DNA of 26,205 nucleotides from an uncultured Clostridia bacterium (GTDB lineage Bacteria; Bacillota; Clostridia; Christensenellales; Borkfalkiaceae), in assembly GCA_947629845.1 (NCBI GenBank), contig CANRFD010000006.1, forward strand, positions 1 to 26,205, read 5' to 3'. This document shows positions 16,615 through 24,786 of the stretch, one piece after another (positions within the stretch are counted from its first letter, which is position 1; each line of letters opens with the position of its first letter). The notes beneath the pieces were generated by a model. It made no database searches and was not told where the DNA came from. It was given only the letters and a program-made list of their open reading frames with translations. The translations under genes were made by a program, and so were the position numbers.

Positions 16615-19600
16615 GAAATTTTGTGAATTTTTCTCCCGCCCGCGCCCCGCTTTGCCGACGGCGCGAGGGAAATTTTGTCCGTCTCCGACCGCGAAAACAC
16701 GCCCTTCTCCTCCCCGTACCGCACGCAGCGCAGCAAAAATTCCGCGAGCTCCCCGTCTGCGCGCCGCGCGCGGAACTCCCGCTCGAACAGGGCGGCGATC
16801 TCGTCCTCGTACAGCGCGACGTTGTCCTCCAGCGCCCCCTTCACCATGGCGACGACCTCGTACACGGTGAAGTCCTCCGCCACGCGCCGCCGCGCCGTCC
16901 GCCCCTCCGTGCGATAGCGCGAAAAGCCGATCGCGCGACGGTCTTTGTAGAAATATTCCACCCCATATACGCGATCACGGGGAAAATCGCACCCGTCGAT
17001 GATGCGGTCGAGGCACGCGCCCGCCCTTCCCCCGCCCGCCGTGATGCCGAAGCTCTGCAGGCAGCGCTTTTTGAGAAAGGCACGGGAGATGGGCTCCTCG
17101 CGGGCGACGATCTCCCGAAGCCGCGCCGCGATCTTCTCCCCGTTCCCCCCCTCCGTCACGAAGGAGAGCGCCTCGCGCCCCGTCGCGGCAACGGCACGGT
17201 ACGGCCTCGCATAGCGCGCCATCCGCCCCTCCCGTTTCCCCGTCATGGCGTCGAGCGCACTCTTGATGCGCTCGAGCTCCCGCTGCGGGTTGGAATAATA
17301 GCTCACGCAGCTCACAAACATCACCTTCCACCCAGCTTGCTCGAGCAGCCCCTTCTTGAGCGCCGCGGCCGTCCCCCCGTCGGCCTCCGTCAGAATGGCG
17401 AGAAGGTACCTTTTCCCGTCCCGCGGGTCACGCACGGCGACGTCCACGCGGAAGGACGAGGCGCCCACGCCCCGCCTGCACGCATACCCGAGGCGGGCAA
17501 CGGCGTCCGCGAGGTGGCGGGCGAAGTTCACCCTCTCCTCCGCAGGGCGAGAAATCCGCCCCGTCCTGCCCGTTTCCGCATATTCGAGAAAGGCTTTCAG
17601 CCCCGCAACCCCCCGCGACGCCGTCCTCTCCGCCGCGATCGCCGAGGAGGAGATCGAGGAATACACCAGCATCTCCTCCCGTGCGCGGGAGGCCGCAACG
17701 TTGAGCCGCCTCCACCCGCCGGCGCGGTTCAGGGGGCCGAAATTCAGCGAAAGTTTCCCGTCCGCGTCCGCCCCGTAGCAGACGGAGAAGAGGATGACGT
17801 CCCGCTCGTCCCCCTGCACGTTTTCGAGGTTTTTCACGAACAGCGGCTCCTCGCGCGCATACGCCCGCTCCTCCAGCCCGCGTGCGGAGAGCTCCGCGGC
17901 GAGCAGCCGTTCGATCTCCTCCTTCTGTGCGGCGGAAAAGGTGACGACCCCCATGCTCCCGTGCGCCGACGGGTCGGACAGGCGGGAGACGATCTCCCCG
18001 ACAAGCGCCTCCGCCTCGGCACGGTTGCTCTTGCTCTCCCCGCGGCCGTACACCCCGGGCACGCGCACGAGCTTCACCCTGCTCCTCTCCGCGTCGGGGG
18101 AGGGTACGGTGCGCAGCTCGTTGTTGTAGTAGGCGGCGTTGGAGAAGGCGATCAGGCTCTCGTGGCGGCTGCGGTAGTGCCAGACGAGCCGCCGCTGCGG
18201 CAGACCGATGGCGAGAAGGTCGTCGAGCACGCTTTCCTCCCCCTCCTCCGTCTGTGCGGAGGCGCGGAAGAAGGGCGTCGGCGGAAGCTGGTTGCCGTCC
18301 CCCACAACGACCGTGGCCTTCGCCCGCGCAATGCACCCCACCGCCTCCGCCGTGGACATCTGCGACGCCTCGTCGAAGATGACAAGGTCGTACGCGTCGG
18401 CCTGCGGCGGCAGCAGCTGTGCCGCCGTCGAGGGGCTCATGAGAAGGCAGGGGCACGCGCGGGACAAAAGCTCGGGGATCTCCGCGAGCATGCCGCGCAG
18501 ACTCCCGCCCCGCGCACCCCCGCGGGCATACCGCAAAAGGGCGGCGCGCTCTGCGGGAGCGTCGGTTTCTGCGGCACTCCGAACGAGGAAATTGCGCAGC
18601 GTTTTGCGTGTTTGCTCCATAAACGCCGCCCGCGCCCCCATCAGCGCCTCCGTCCTCTCCTCCGCTGCGGAAGAGCTCTCGCCCGCCTGCGGCGTCTCGT
18701 TGACGCGCCGCTCGATGAAGCGGCGGTACACGCCCTTCTCGAACGCCGCAACGAGCTCCCCCGCCCCGCATCGTCCGCCGTTTACGGCCTCGCAGACGTC
18801 GCCCGCGCCCGCCTCCTCCAACCGCCGCGCCGTCTCCATGCAGCGGCAGCGGCTGCGCAGAAAATGGATATTTTCGAGGATCGCCCCCGCCTTCCGCACG
18901 GCATAGGCGGGCAAGTCCTCCTCCGCGATCTTCCCGCGCTCTCCGGCGGTCGCATGCAGAAAACCGTCAAACGCTGTCAAAAAACCCTCCGCTGCGGCGC
19001 AAAATCCCGCGAGGAAGGGGCGGGCGGAACCGTTCTCCCCGCGCACGCACGCGGCGAAAAACAGCTCCTCGTCGCACACGCCGAACGCCTCCCTGCACGC
19101 GGCGCGGAGGGAGCGCAGCCCGCCCAAAACTTCTTCCCGAAGGGCGGGGCAAACCTCGCCGTCTCCATCGAAAAATTTCGCAGCGAGCGCGTCTCCCCGC
19201 AATTTTTCGGCAGCGGCCTCCCGCTCCGCCAGCAGTTTCAGCCCCTTCGCGACCGCCTCGGGCTCCCCGCCCGCCGCGCGGGCGACCGCCTTTGCCGCCT
19301 GCCGCAGGGCGGGATACAGCCGCAGATCGCCCCCCTCGGCGCCGTAGCGCAGGAGCGCCTCCCTGTCGGCGGGGCGAACGGAAACGGGCGCCTTGAACCG
19401 CCTGTCGCATTCGGCAAAAATGCGGTCGAGTTCGTCGTTCGCCCGCAAAAAGGCGGCGCATTCCTCCGCCGTCCTCCCCGAAAAGTACACCGCGTCCCCG
19501 CCCTCCAGCAGCCGTTTTGCGAGCGCGGCAAGGGCGCGGATGCGCGCCTCGGTCAGCACGGGCGCCTCCTGCCCGTAGAAGTTCATAAAGAGAGCGGCGC

Positions 19601-22337
19601 TCTCCTTCATGTACTTTCCCGCGGCCAAAACGGCCCGCGCGGCGCATTCCACGCGGTCTCGCACCGCCTCGGAGTAGGCGAACAGCCCCACGTTTTCAAA
19701 GGGCGCCCCCCGCACATCGCCGCACTCCTTCGCCGCCCGCTCCACGTCCGCGAGCGCATGCCGCACGAGGGCGAACTTCTCCGCGGTGAGCGTCTCGTAG
19801 AAGGCGGAACTGCCCCCCGCAAGCTCGGGCACGTCGCCGCAGCCGAGATAGCGCGATACCGCCTCGGAGGCGGAAAACCCCGCCCTGCCCCGCTCGTTCA
19901 GCGCACGGCAGACGGCGTCCGCCTCCTCCTTCAGCGCAAAGAACGCTTTTTCCGCCTCGTCCGACGTCTCCTCTACCCCCGAAAGTGACAGCGTTTGTTG
20001 AATTTTGCAGGCGATCTCCGCCCTGTTGAACCGCTCCGCGTTGAGCTCGAGGCAGAAGTCGCCGATGCCGATGCGCTCCAACCGCCGCATCACGACGTCG
20101 AGCGCCGCCTTCTTTTCGGCGATGAAGAGCGTCCGCTTGCCCTGCCCCAACGCCCGCGCGATCATGTTGGCGATCGTCTGGCTCTTCCCCGTCCCAGGCG
20201 GCCCGTGCAGAACAAAGCTCGCCCCCGTATCGGCAAGCGCGATCGCCTCCTCCTGCGAGGCGTCCGCCTCGAGCGGCAACGCCAAAAATTGCGGGGATGG
20301 GGTGAGAAATTCCGACTTTTCCGCATGCCCGCACAGCAGCGCGCGGATGGTCTTGTTCTTGCAAAATTCCGCAAAATTGCTGCGCAGATCGTGCCACAAA
20401 AAGTAGTTGCGGAAGTTGATGACGCACAAATGCGTCTCCCCCGTCACCTCCCGTCCGCCGCGGGCCGCAGCCTCCCCCGCCGCGCGGCATGCCTCCGACG
20501 GCGTGGAAAAGGCCGCTTCGGCGAGCGGTTCGCCCCCCTCCGCTTTCAGCCCGAGAAATTCCGTCAGGGTGGAATTGAGAAAGAACGCTCCGTCGGCGTA
20601 CAGGCGGTAGGTCTTGTCGGGCTCCCGCACGAGGCGCACGGGCAGCAGCCCCACGGGCGCACAGACCGCCTTTCCGCCCGCCCTGCCCCGCAGCAGTCCG
20701 AAGGCGAGGTGCAGCACCTTCGCCCCCGATTCCTCCTCCGCCTCTTTGCCCGCCCGCATCAGCCGCCCCGCGACCTCCGCCGTCTCCGCTTCATCCGCAT
20801 AGACGCGCAGGATCTTGCGCTCCCGCTCCAAGGGGATCAGCTCGCTTTCGGGAAGCGCAAGCGCCTCGGGCGCTCCCCCCGCCGTCAGGTGCATGCCCGC
20901 GGGCGAGGAAAGCGCGGCGATCAGCCCGTCCGTGTCGCCGTTCGCAACGCGCAGGGTATGCTTTGCGGAAAAATTGAGCAGCGGATTGCGTGCGGAAAAG
21001 TCGAGCAGCCTGCGCTCCCACGCCCTCCCGCGGGCAACGGTCGCCGTCACCTCCTCGCGGCGGAACAGGTCGGCGTACGCCCCGTCCTCCGCTTCAAACG
21101 GCTGCGCAACGCCCTCCGCGCGGCAGCGGCAAATGTCGACGAACGTGCGGTACTCCCCCGCCTGCAGCGCACGTAAAAATTTTTTCTCGGAGGCGGAAAT
21201 TCCCGCCGTCCGCCCCAAAAATACGTCCGCCGTCTCAAAAAACGCGAGCTCTCCTCGGGCGAGATAGTGCGCCACCACCTCGCCGTCCTCCGTCGCCGCC
21301 GAGAGGAACCCCGCGTCGTACAGCCACACGCCGACCGCGACCCGCCTCTCGCCCACGGCGAGCACGGGATGCAGCCCCGCCGCCTCGAGGCAGCCGCACG
21401 CAAACACCCCCGCCTGCAGACGGTTGAATGGTCGGGAAGCGGCGGAAAAATCGGCGCCGTCGGCGGCGACGGGTTTCCCGAACTCCTCGGCCGCGGGTAC
21501 GGGCGCAAGCCGCTTCATCTCGGAAAAGAGAGCGCAGAATATGCCGCGGATCGCCTTGGGGGAAGGCGCGGCGGAAATTTTCTCCCCGGCGGCAGTCTCC
21601 CCGCCCGCGATCTTCGGGAGGACTTTTGCGCACCCCCTGTCCTGCGGCCGCACATACGCCGCCCTCGCCCCGTCGTTCCCGAGCGTTTCCAGAGTGCCCC
21701 CGAGCGTTTCCCTATTTCCCCCGAGTTCTTTCCTCTCCCCGGCGGCAGTTCTCCCGCCCGCGATCTTCGAGAGGACTTTTGCACACCCCCTGTCCTGCGG
21801 CCGCACAAACGCCGCCAACCTCGCCGCGTCTCCCCCGAGCGTTTCCCGATTTCCCCCGAGTTCTTTCCTCTCCCCGGCGGCAGTCTCCCCGACCGCGATT
21901 CTCGAGAGGACTCTTGCACACCCCCTGTCATGCGGCCGCACAAACGCCGCCAGCCTCGCCGCGTCTCCCCCGAGCCCCTCCCAGTACCCGTACGGAAGCG
22001 CCAAAACCTCCGCCGTCTTTGCAAGGAGCTCCTTCCCGCCCGAAAAGAGACGCACCGCAATGCGCACGGCGCGCGTCTCCCCCCGTTTTGCGAGAAATGT
22101 AGGCGAAAAGAGGTCAGAAGCCGTAATTTTTACGGTTTCTTCGGCGGGGATCACCGCCTGTGTCCGATACCGGACGATGAGCCCGTCTGCGCTCTCGGCA
22201 ACAAGAATAATTGTGACCGCCTCCGTCCCGCCGTTCCCGACGGAAAAGACGAGCGGCGTATGCAAAAAACAGTCGATATAGCCGACATACCTCGGCGCCC
22301 CGACGGTAAGCGTTATGGTGCGATCAGATCCCGACAT
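16611..22337 (-). CDS. Giant superfamily 1 helicase (DUF4011 type) with nuclease-like domain
   Basis: 1908 residues. Order seen: an N-terminal beta-rich region; three repeats (about residues 116-249); the DUF4011 signature ERRLLDFSARNPLLNFS near 440; Walker A GPPGTGKSQT near 711; Walker B VIFDEASQM near 1318, followed by VVVGDGNQLPPTPFF; motif VI LNVAASRARE near 1544; a Vsr/DUF559-like nuclease region (about 1605-1700); and a DUF3320-like C-terminal helical region. Such proteins are predicted DNA/RNA helicases of unknown cellular role, sometimes found in defence islands, but no defence partner is visible here. Only a weak ribosome binding site (GGGGGAAG) precedes the ATG. The 600-residue spacing between Walker A and B is normal for the family. 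Confidence 0.92.
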   Translation of the reverse strand: MSGSDRTITLTVGAPRYVGYIDCFLHTPLVFSVGNGGTEAVTIILVAESADGLIVRYRTQAVIPAEETVKITASDLFSPTFLAKRGETRAVRIAVRLFSGGKELLAKTAEVLALPYGYWEGLGGDAARLAAFVRPHDRGCARVLSRIAVGETAAGERKELGGNRETLGGDAARLAAFVRPQDRGCAKVLSKIAGGRTAAGERKELGGNRETLGGTLETLGNDGARAAYVRPQDRGCAKVLPKIAGGETAAGEKISAAPSPKAIRGIFCALFSEMKRLAPVPAAEEFGKPVAADGADFSAASRPFNRLQAGVFACGCLEAAGLHPVLAVGERRVAVGVWLYDAGFLSAATEDGEVVAHYLARGELAFFETADVFLGRTAGISASEKKFLRALQAGEYRTFVDICRCRAEGVAQPFEAEDGAYADLFRREEVTATVARGRAWERRLLDFSARNPLLNFSAKHTLRVANGDTDGLIAALSSPAGMHLTAGGAPEALALPESELIPLERERKILRVYADEAETAEVAGRLMRAGKEAEEESGAKVLHLAFGLLRGRAGGKAVCAPVGLLPVRLVREPDKTYRLYADGAFFLNSTLTEFLGLKAEGGEPLAEAAFSTPSEACRAAGEAAARGGREVTGETHLCVINFRNYFLWHDLRSNFAEFCKNKTIRALLCGHAEKSEFLTPSPQFLALPLEADASQEEAIALADTGASFVLHGPPGTGKSQTIANMIARALGQGKRTLFIAEKKAALDVVMRRLERIGIGDFCLELNAERFNRAEIACKIQQTLSLSGVEETSDEAEKAFFALKEEADAVCRALNERGRAGFSASEAVSRYLGCGDVPELAGGSSAFYETLTAEKFALVRHALADVERAAKECGDVRGAPFENVGLFAYSEAVRDRVECAARAVLAAGKYMKESAALFMNFYGQEAPVLTEARIRALAALAKRLLEGGDAVYFSGRTAEECAAFLRANDELDRIFAECDRRFKAPVSVRPADREALLRYGAEGGDLRLYPALRQAAKAVARAAGGEPEAVAKGLKLLAEREAAAEKLRGDALAAKFFDGDGEVCPALREEVLGGLRSLRAACREAFGVCDEELFFAACVRGENGSARPFLAGFCAAAEGFLTAFDGFLHATAGERGKIAEEDLPAYAVRKAGAILENIHFLRSRCRCMETARRLEEAGAGDVCEAVNGGRCGAGELVAAFEKGVYRRFIERRVNETPQAGESSSAAEERTEALMGARAAFMEQTRKTLRNFLVRSAAETDAPAERAALLRYARGGARGGSLRGMLAEIPELLSRACPCLLMSPSTAAQLLPPQADAYDLVIFDEASQMSTAEAVGCIARAKATVVVGDGNQLPPTPFFRASAQTEEGEESVLDDLLAIGLPQRRLVWHYRSRHESLIAFSNAAYYNNELRTVPSPDAERSRVKLVRVPGVYGRGESKSNRAEAEALVGEIVSRLSDPSAHGSMGVVTFSAAQKEEIERLLAAELSARGLEERAYAREEPLFVKNLENVQGDERDVILFSVCYGADADGKLSLNFGPLNRAGGWRRLNVAASRAREEMLVYSSISSSAIAAERTASRGVAGLKAFLEYAETGRTGRISRPAEERVNFARHLADAVARLGYACRRGVGASSFRVDVAVRDPRDGKRYLLAILTEADGGTAAALKKGLLEQAGWKVMFVSCVSYYSNPQRELERIKSALDAMTGKREGRMARYARPYRAVAATGREALSFVTEGGNGEKIAARLREIVAREEPISRAFLKKRCLQSFGITAGGGRAGACLDRIIDGCDFPRDRVYGVEYFYKDRRAIGFSRYRTEGRTARRRVAEDFTVYEVVAMVKGALEDNVALYEDEIAALFEREFRARRADGELAEFLLRCVRYGEEKGVFSRSETDKISLAPSAKRGAGGRKIHKIS
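21590..21990 (-). repeat. Three in-frame repeats inside the helicase gene
   Basis: A segment coding for VRPxDRGCAxVLxxIA, then TAAGE and (in two copies) RKELGGNRETLGG, occurs three times. The marker caccccctgt starts at 21631, 21784 and 21919. The copies are therefore 153 and 135 bases apart (51 and 45 codons); the longer step holds six extra residues that repeat TLETLG. DNA identity is high, which indicates recent tandem duplication. Relatives as I recall them have one such segment (a short AFVxPN-type motif) before the DUF4011 domain. Confidence 0.85.
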
Positions 22338-22652
22338 ACTTCCCCCACCCCCAAATTTACGGAATATTATTGCACCCCACCCCCCAAACTATACCTCCCA
22401 CCTTGTCGTCCCGAACGAAGTCCACCAGCCGTCTTGGCTCCCCCTCGAGGGGGAGCTGTCGAGGCCGCGGCCGAGACTGAAGGGGTGTCGCAAAATCCCG
22501 CCCGCCTTATCCCCTCACTTCCCCCCTTTGGGGGAAGTACCCGCGCAGCGGAGGATAGGGGTTCTCGCACCCGTCCTAACTTGTGTTCTTGCCCCCTCCT
22601 CGGGAGGGGGTGTCCCGTAGGGATGGGGGTGGGGCACGCCACAAAATCACGT

Positions 22653-22704
22653 CATGTTGAGCCACAGCCGACCGCACCCGCGGTCGGCTGTGTGTCGAAA
22701 CATG
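22653..22704. repeat. Variable-stem palindrome, copy 1
   Basis: The outer arms catgttgagc and tgtcgaaacatg flank a perfect 13-bp inner stem (cacagccgaccgc with gcggtcggctgtg) and the loop accc. It is the longest inner stem of the three copies. Confidence 0.85.
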
Positions 22705-22921
22705 TCCTTATTTTATTCCGCATAAACCCCGTCGTCCAAAACGAAGTCCTCCGGCCGTCTTGGCTCCCCCTCGAGGGGGAGCTGTCGAGGCCGCAGCCGA
22801 GACTGAAGGGGTGTCGCATAAATCACGTCAACCTTATTTTTGCCCCCTCCTCGGGAGGGGGTGTCCCATAGGGACGGGGGGCTCCACCCCATAGTTCCGT
22901 CCACGCCATACAAAATCACGT

Positions 22922-22962
22922 CATGTTGAGCCGCCGCTGCCCTTGCGGCGTGTCGAAACATG
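22922..22962. repeat. Variable-stem palindrome, copy 2
   Basis: The outer arms are identical to copy 1. The inner stem is only 6 bp (cgccgc with gcggcg), with the loop tgccctt. The inner sequence is unrelated to copy 1. Confidence 0.85.
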
Positions 22963-23209
22963 TCCTTATTTTATTCCGCATAAACCCCGTCGTCCCAAAC
23001 GAAGTCCGCCAGCCGTCTTGGCTCCCCCTCGAGGGGGAGCTGTCGAGGCCGCGGCCGAGACTGAAGGGGTGTCACAAAATTCCGTCCACCTTATTTTTGC
23101 CCCCTCCTCGGGAGGGGGTGTCCCGTAGGGACGGGGGTGGAGCACGCCACAAAATCACGTCATCCTCCCCCGCGTGCCTTATCTATCGTCCCCGCCACAT
23201 AAATCACGT

Positions 23210-23258
23210 CATGTTGAGCCGCCCGCCGATGTCCTTTCGGCGGGCGTGTCGAAACATG
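23210..23258. repeat. Variable-stem palindrome, copy 3
   Basis: The outer arms are identical to the other copies. The inner stem is a perfect 10 bp (cgcccgccga with tcggcgggcg), with the loop tgtcctt, similar in length and sequence to the loop of copy 2. Confidence 0.85.
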
Positions 23259-23402
23259 TCCGCATTATGATTCCACCCCCCCCCGCAAAAAACTTTCACC
23301 AAATTTTCATCAAAAAAGTGGCATACATCCAACACAAAAAAATTTTCTCGTGCTACCATTACTATGGAACAAGCGTGAAGCGCAAGCGGAGCGCGCCGCT
23401 TC

Positions 23403-23474
23403 CAAAAAAAGCTCCCCGCTGCGCCAAGCGGCGGCGTGCCGCAGGTGCGGCGCCGCGCGGCGCAGCGGGGAGCT
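23403..23474 (-). terminator. Very long terminator hairpin after spoIIR
   Basis: A perfect 16-bp outer stem (agctccccgctgcgcc at 23410-23425 with its complement at 23459-23474) encloses a second stem (gcggcg with cgccgc) and a third (ccgc with gcgg). On the minus strand the hairpin is followed by seven T (23403-23409). It lies about 45 bases after the spoIIR stop and would end the mnmA-yjbR-spoIIR transcript. Confidence 0.85.
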
Positions 23475-23519
23475 TTATGCGGAAAAAACTTTTTTAATGC
23501 CCCAAAAATCCGTGCAATT

Positions 23520-24056
23520 TTACCCGAAAAACTTTCTCACGATCTCGGCGATCTTACTCCTGTAAACCACGTTCGCCTCGCCTCCCCCGAAGCAGAGCGG
23601 CGGATACACCACACACCACCAGTTGTCCCCCTCGCCCGAGCCGAGTTCCACGATCAGCGCGTCGTACACCCCCGCCTGCAGCGTGGCGTTTTGGTACACG
23701 CGGGTGGGAAATTCCTCCCTGCGTATGCTCGCCCGTGCGCCGTAGAAGTGGCCGTTTTGCTCCAGAACCTGCTCCGCCGTAGCAACGACGCCTTCAAGGC
23801 GGGCGCCGATCTTCTCCATCGCCTCGTCCTTGGTCTCGCATTCGGCGACGGTGGGTGTGAGAAAGGCGACCACGGCGTCGCGAACCTTGTACTTCACCGC
23901 CTGATCCTCTTCGCCGTTGGAATTGGCGCGGATATGTACCCGCAGGTAGGCCGCCGCGTCGTCTGCCGCCGCCCGTTCGCTCCCCGTCCCCGCAAACGCG
24001 AACACAATGCCCAAAATCGCCGCGATAAGCAGTCCGATCACCGCAAATTTTTTCAT
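23520..24056 (-). CDS. spoIIR: Stage II sporulation protein R
   Basis: 178 residues from MKKFAVIGLL at 24056; the frame is open upstream, but a GGAGG 8 bases before this ATG and the signal-anchor placed right after it fix the start. SpoIIR is made in the forespore, is secreted into the intermembrane space and triggers SpoIIGA to process pro-sigma-E in the mother cell. A signal or anchor helix lies at residues 4-22. The family core is intact: YLRVHIRANSNGEEDQAVKYKVRDAV near 40-65, and NWWCVVYPPLCF near the C terminus. Length is normal. Its presence argues strongly for an endospore-forming organism. A hairpin may mask its ribosome binding site (24065-24087). Confidence 0.95.
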   Translation of the reverse strand: MKKFAVIGLLIAAILGIVFAFAGTGSERAAADDAAAYLRVHIRANSNGEEDQAVKYKVRDAVVAFLTPTVAECETKDEAMEKIGARLEGVVATAEQVLEQNGHFYGARASIRREEFPTRVYQNATLQAGVYDALIVELGSGEGDNWWCVVYPPLCFGGGEANVVYRSKIAEIVRKFFG

Positions 24057-24064
24057 AAAAACAA

Positions 24065-24087
24065 CCTCCGCGCAAATTTCGCAGAGG
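24065..24087 (-). promoter_or_regulatory. Hairpin covering the spoIIR ribosome binding site
   Basis: On the minus strand CCTCTGCG and CGCGGAGG can form an 8-bp stem (one G-U pair) with a 7-base loop. The second arm contains the GGAGG that serves spoIIR, so the folded RNA would hide it. Confidence 0.5.
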
Positions 24088-24117
24088 TTATGGACGTGAA
24101 CTCCGGTTTTTATACCT

Positions 24118-24783
24118 TCATTTTCTGTCGGCGGCGAGGCGGTAGCTCTCCTCGACGAGCCCGAACACCTCCCCGTCGGAGAGCGTTTCATCGAGAACGA
24201 CGGTCGCCCAGTGTTTTTTGTTCATGTGGTAGCCGCGGAAATACCTCTTCCCGTCCGCATACAAGTCGAGCTCCTCCGGCTGCATGCGCACGTCGAGAAT
24301 TTCCGCCGTCCCCTCGTCCGCAAGCCCGAGTTTTTTTCGCTCCACGGTGAGAAGAGCGGCATACCACTTGCCGTTGTCCGCGCGGCGCACGGCGGCATTG
24401 TCGGGAAATTTCTCCCACAGATATTCGGGCGCGTCCCCGTAGGCCTGCGCGATGTGCGCGATCAGCCGCTTGGTCTGCTCCCCGTGAAAGATCTCCGTTT
24501 CGAAGCAGCGTTCTGCGATTTTTTCCAGCTCCGCGCCGTACGCCTCGCGCACGCTCCCCACGAACGCGCCCACCGCGTCCTCCACGAGGTGCAGGGTGTA
24601 GGGCTCGCCCGTCACGGTGTCGGTGAGCGCCGTCTTTACCTCGCCGCCCGCGATCTCCACGCGGAGCAAAAACTGCCCCTCGGAAATTTCCGTCTCGTAG
24701 CGGAGAAGGCCGCCCTCCTCGCGAAAGCCGTACAGCTTGCATTTTTGCCTGTTCGGCGCCTTAAAACGAAAGAAATCGGTCAT
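24118..24783 (-). CDS. YjbR/MmcQ-domain protein with extra N-terminal domain
   Basis: 221 residues. The C-terminal half (about residues 115-221) matches the YjbR family (PF04237, CyaY-like fold): YLWEKFPDNAAVRRADNGKWYAAL, EILDVRMQPEEL, YFRGYHMNKKHWATVVLD and the late LVEESYRLA. The family is called DNA-binding in databases, but a cellular role is not established. The first 110 residues (KCKLYGFREEGGLLRYETEI onward) form a separate domain that I do not recognise; this longer architecture seems common in Bacillota. The ATG is 3 bases after the mnmA stop, so the two are co-transcribed. Confidence 0.88.
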   Translation of the reverse strand: MTDFFRFKAPNRQKCKLYGFREEGGLLRYETEISEGQFLLRVEIAGGEVKTALTDTVTGEPYTLHLVEDAVGAFVGSVREAYGAELEKIAERCFETEIFHGEQTKRLIAHIAQAYGDAPEYLWEKFPDNAAVRRADNGKWYAALLTVERKKLGLADEGTAEILDVRMQPEELDLYADGKRYFRGYHMNKKHWATVVLDETLSDGEVFGLVEESYRLAADRK

Positions 24784-24786
24784 ACG

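Larger units (their letters stand above)
22404..23258. repeat. Three-unit array of composite palindromic repeats
   Basis: Each unit has three modules in the same order. Module A contains a 20-base perfect palindrome (gctccccctcgagggggagc) at 22437-22456, 22763-22782 and 23021-23040. Module B has a cccccctcc-type hairpin followed by a tccc/ggga hairpin, near 22591, 22851 and 23099. Module C has arms catgttgagc and tgtcgaaacatg around a variable stem at 22653-22704, 22922-22962 and 23210-23258. Unit spacing by the A palindromes is 326 and 258 bases. The first unit also holds an extra hairpin (cttccccc at 22519-22526 with gggggaag). All open frames across the array are repeat-driven and are not called as genes. 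Confidence 0.85.

Noticed and set aside
16623..19988. Long plus-strand open frame (1121 codons) opposite the helicase
   Set aside because: It is antisense to a gene with clear helicase motifs. In GC-rich DNA such mirror frames are common, and the translation is rich in Arg, Pro and His with no domain.
16611..22337. Helicase as part of an anti-phage defence system
   Set aside because: DUF4011-type helicases can occur in defence islands, but the neighbours here are comEC, holA and spoIIR, with no methylase, nuclease partner or other defence gene.
22404..23258. CRISPR array
   Set aside because: Units are too long, internally palindromic and composite, spacing is irregular, and no unique spacers or cas genes are present.
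22315..23270. Several open frames across the palindromic array (for example translations with PSWLPLEGELSRP)
   Set aside because: They repeat with the DNA modules, lack ribosome binding sites and are typical spurious proteins generated by intergenic repeats.
23436..24350. Plus-strand 304-codon frame over spoIIR
   Set aside because: Antisense to spoIIR and to the terminator hairpin; no domain features.
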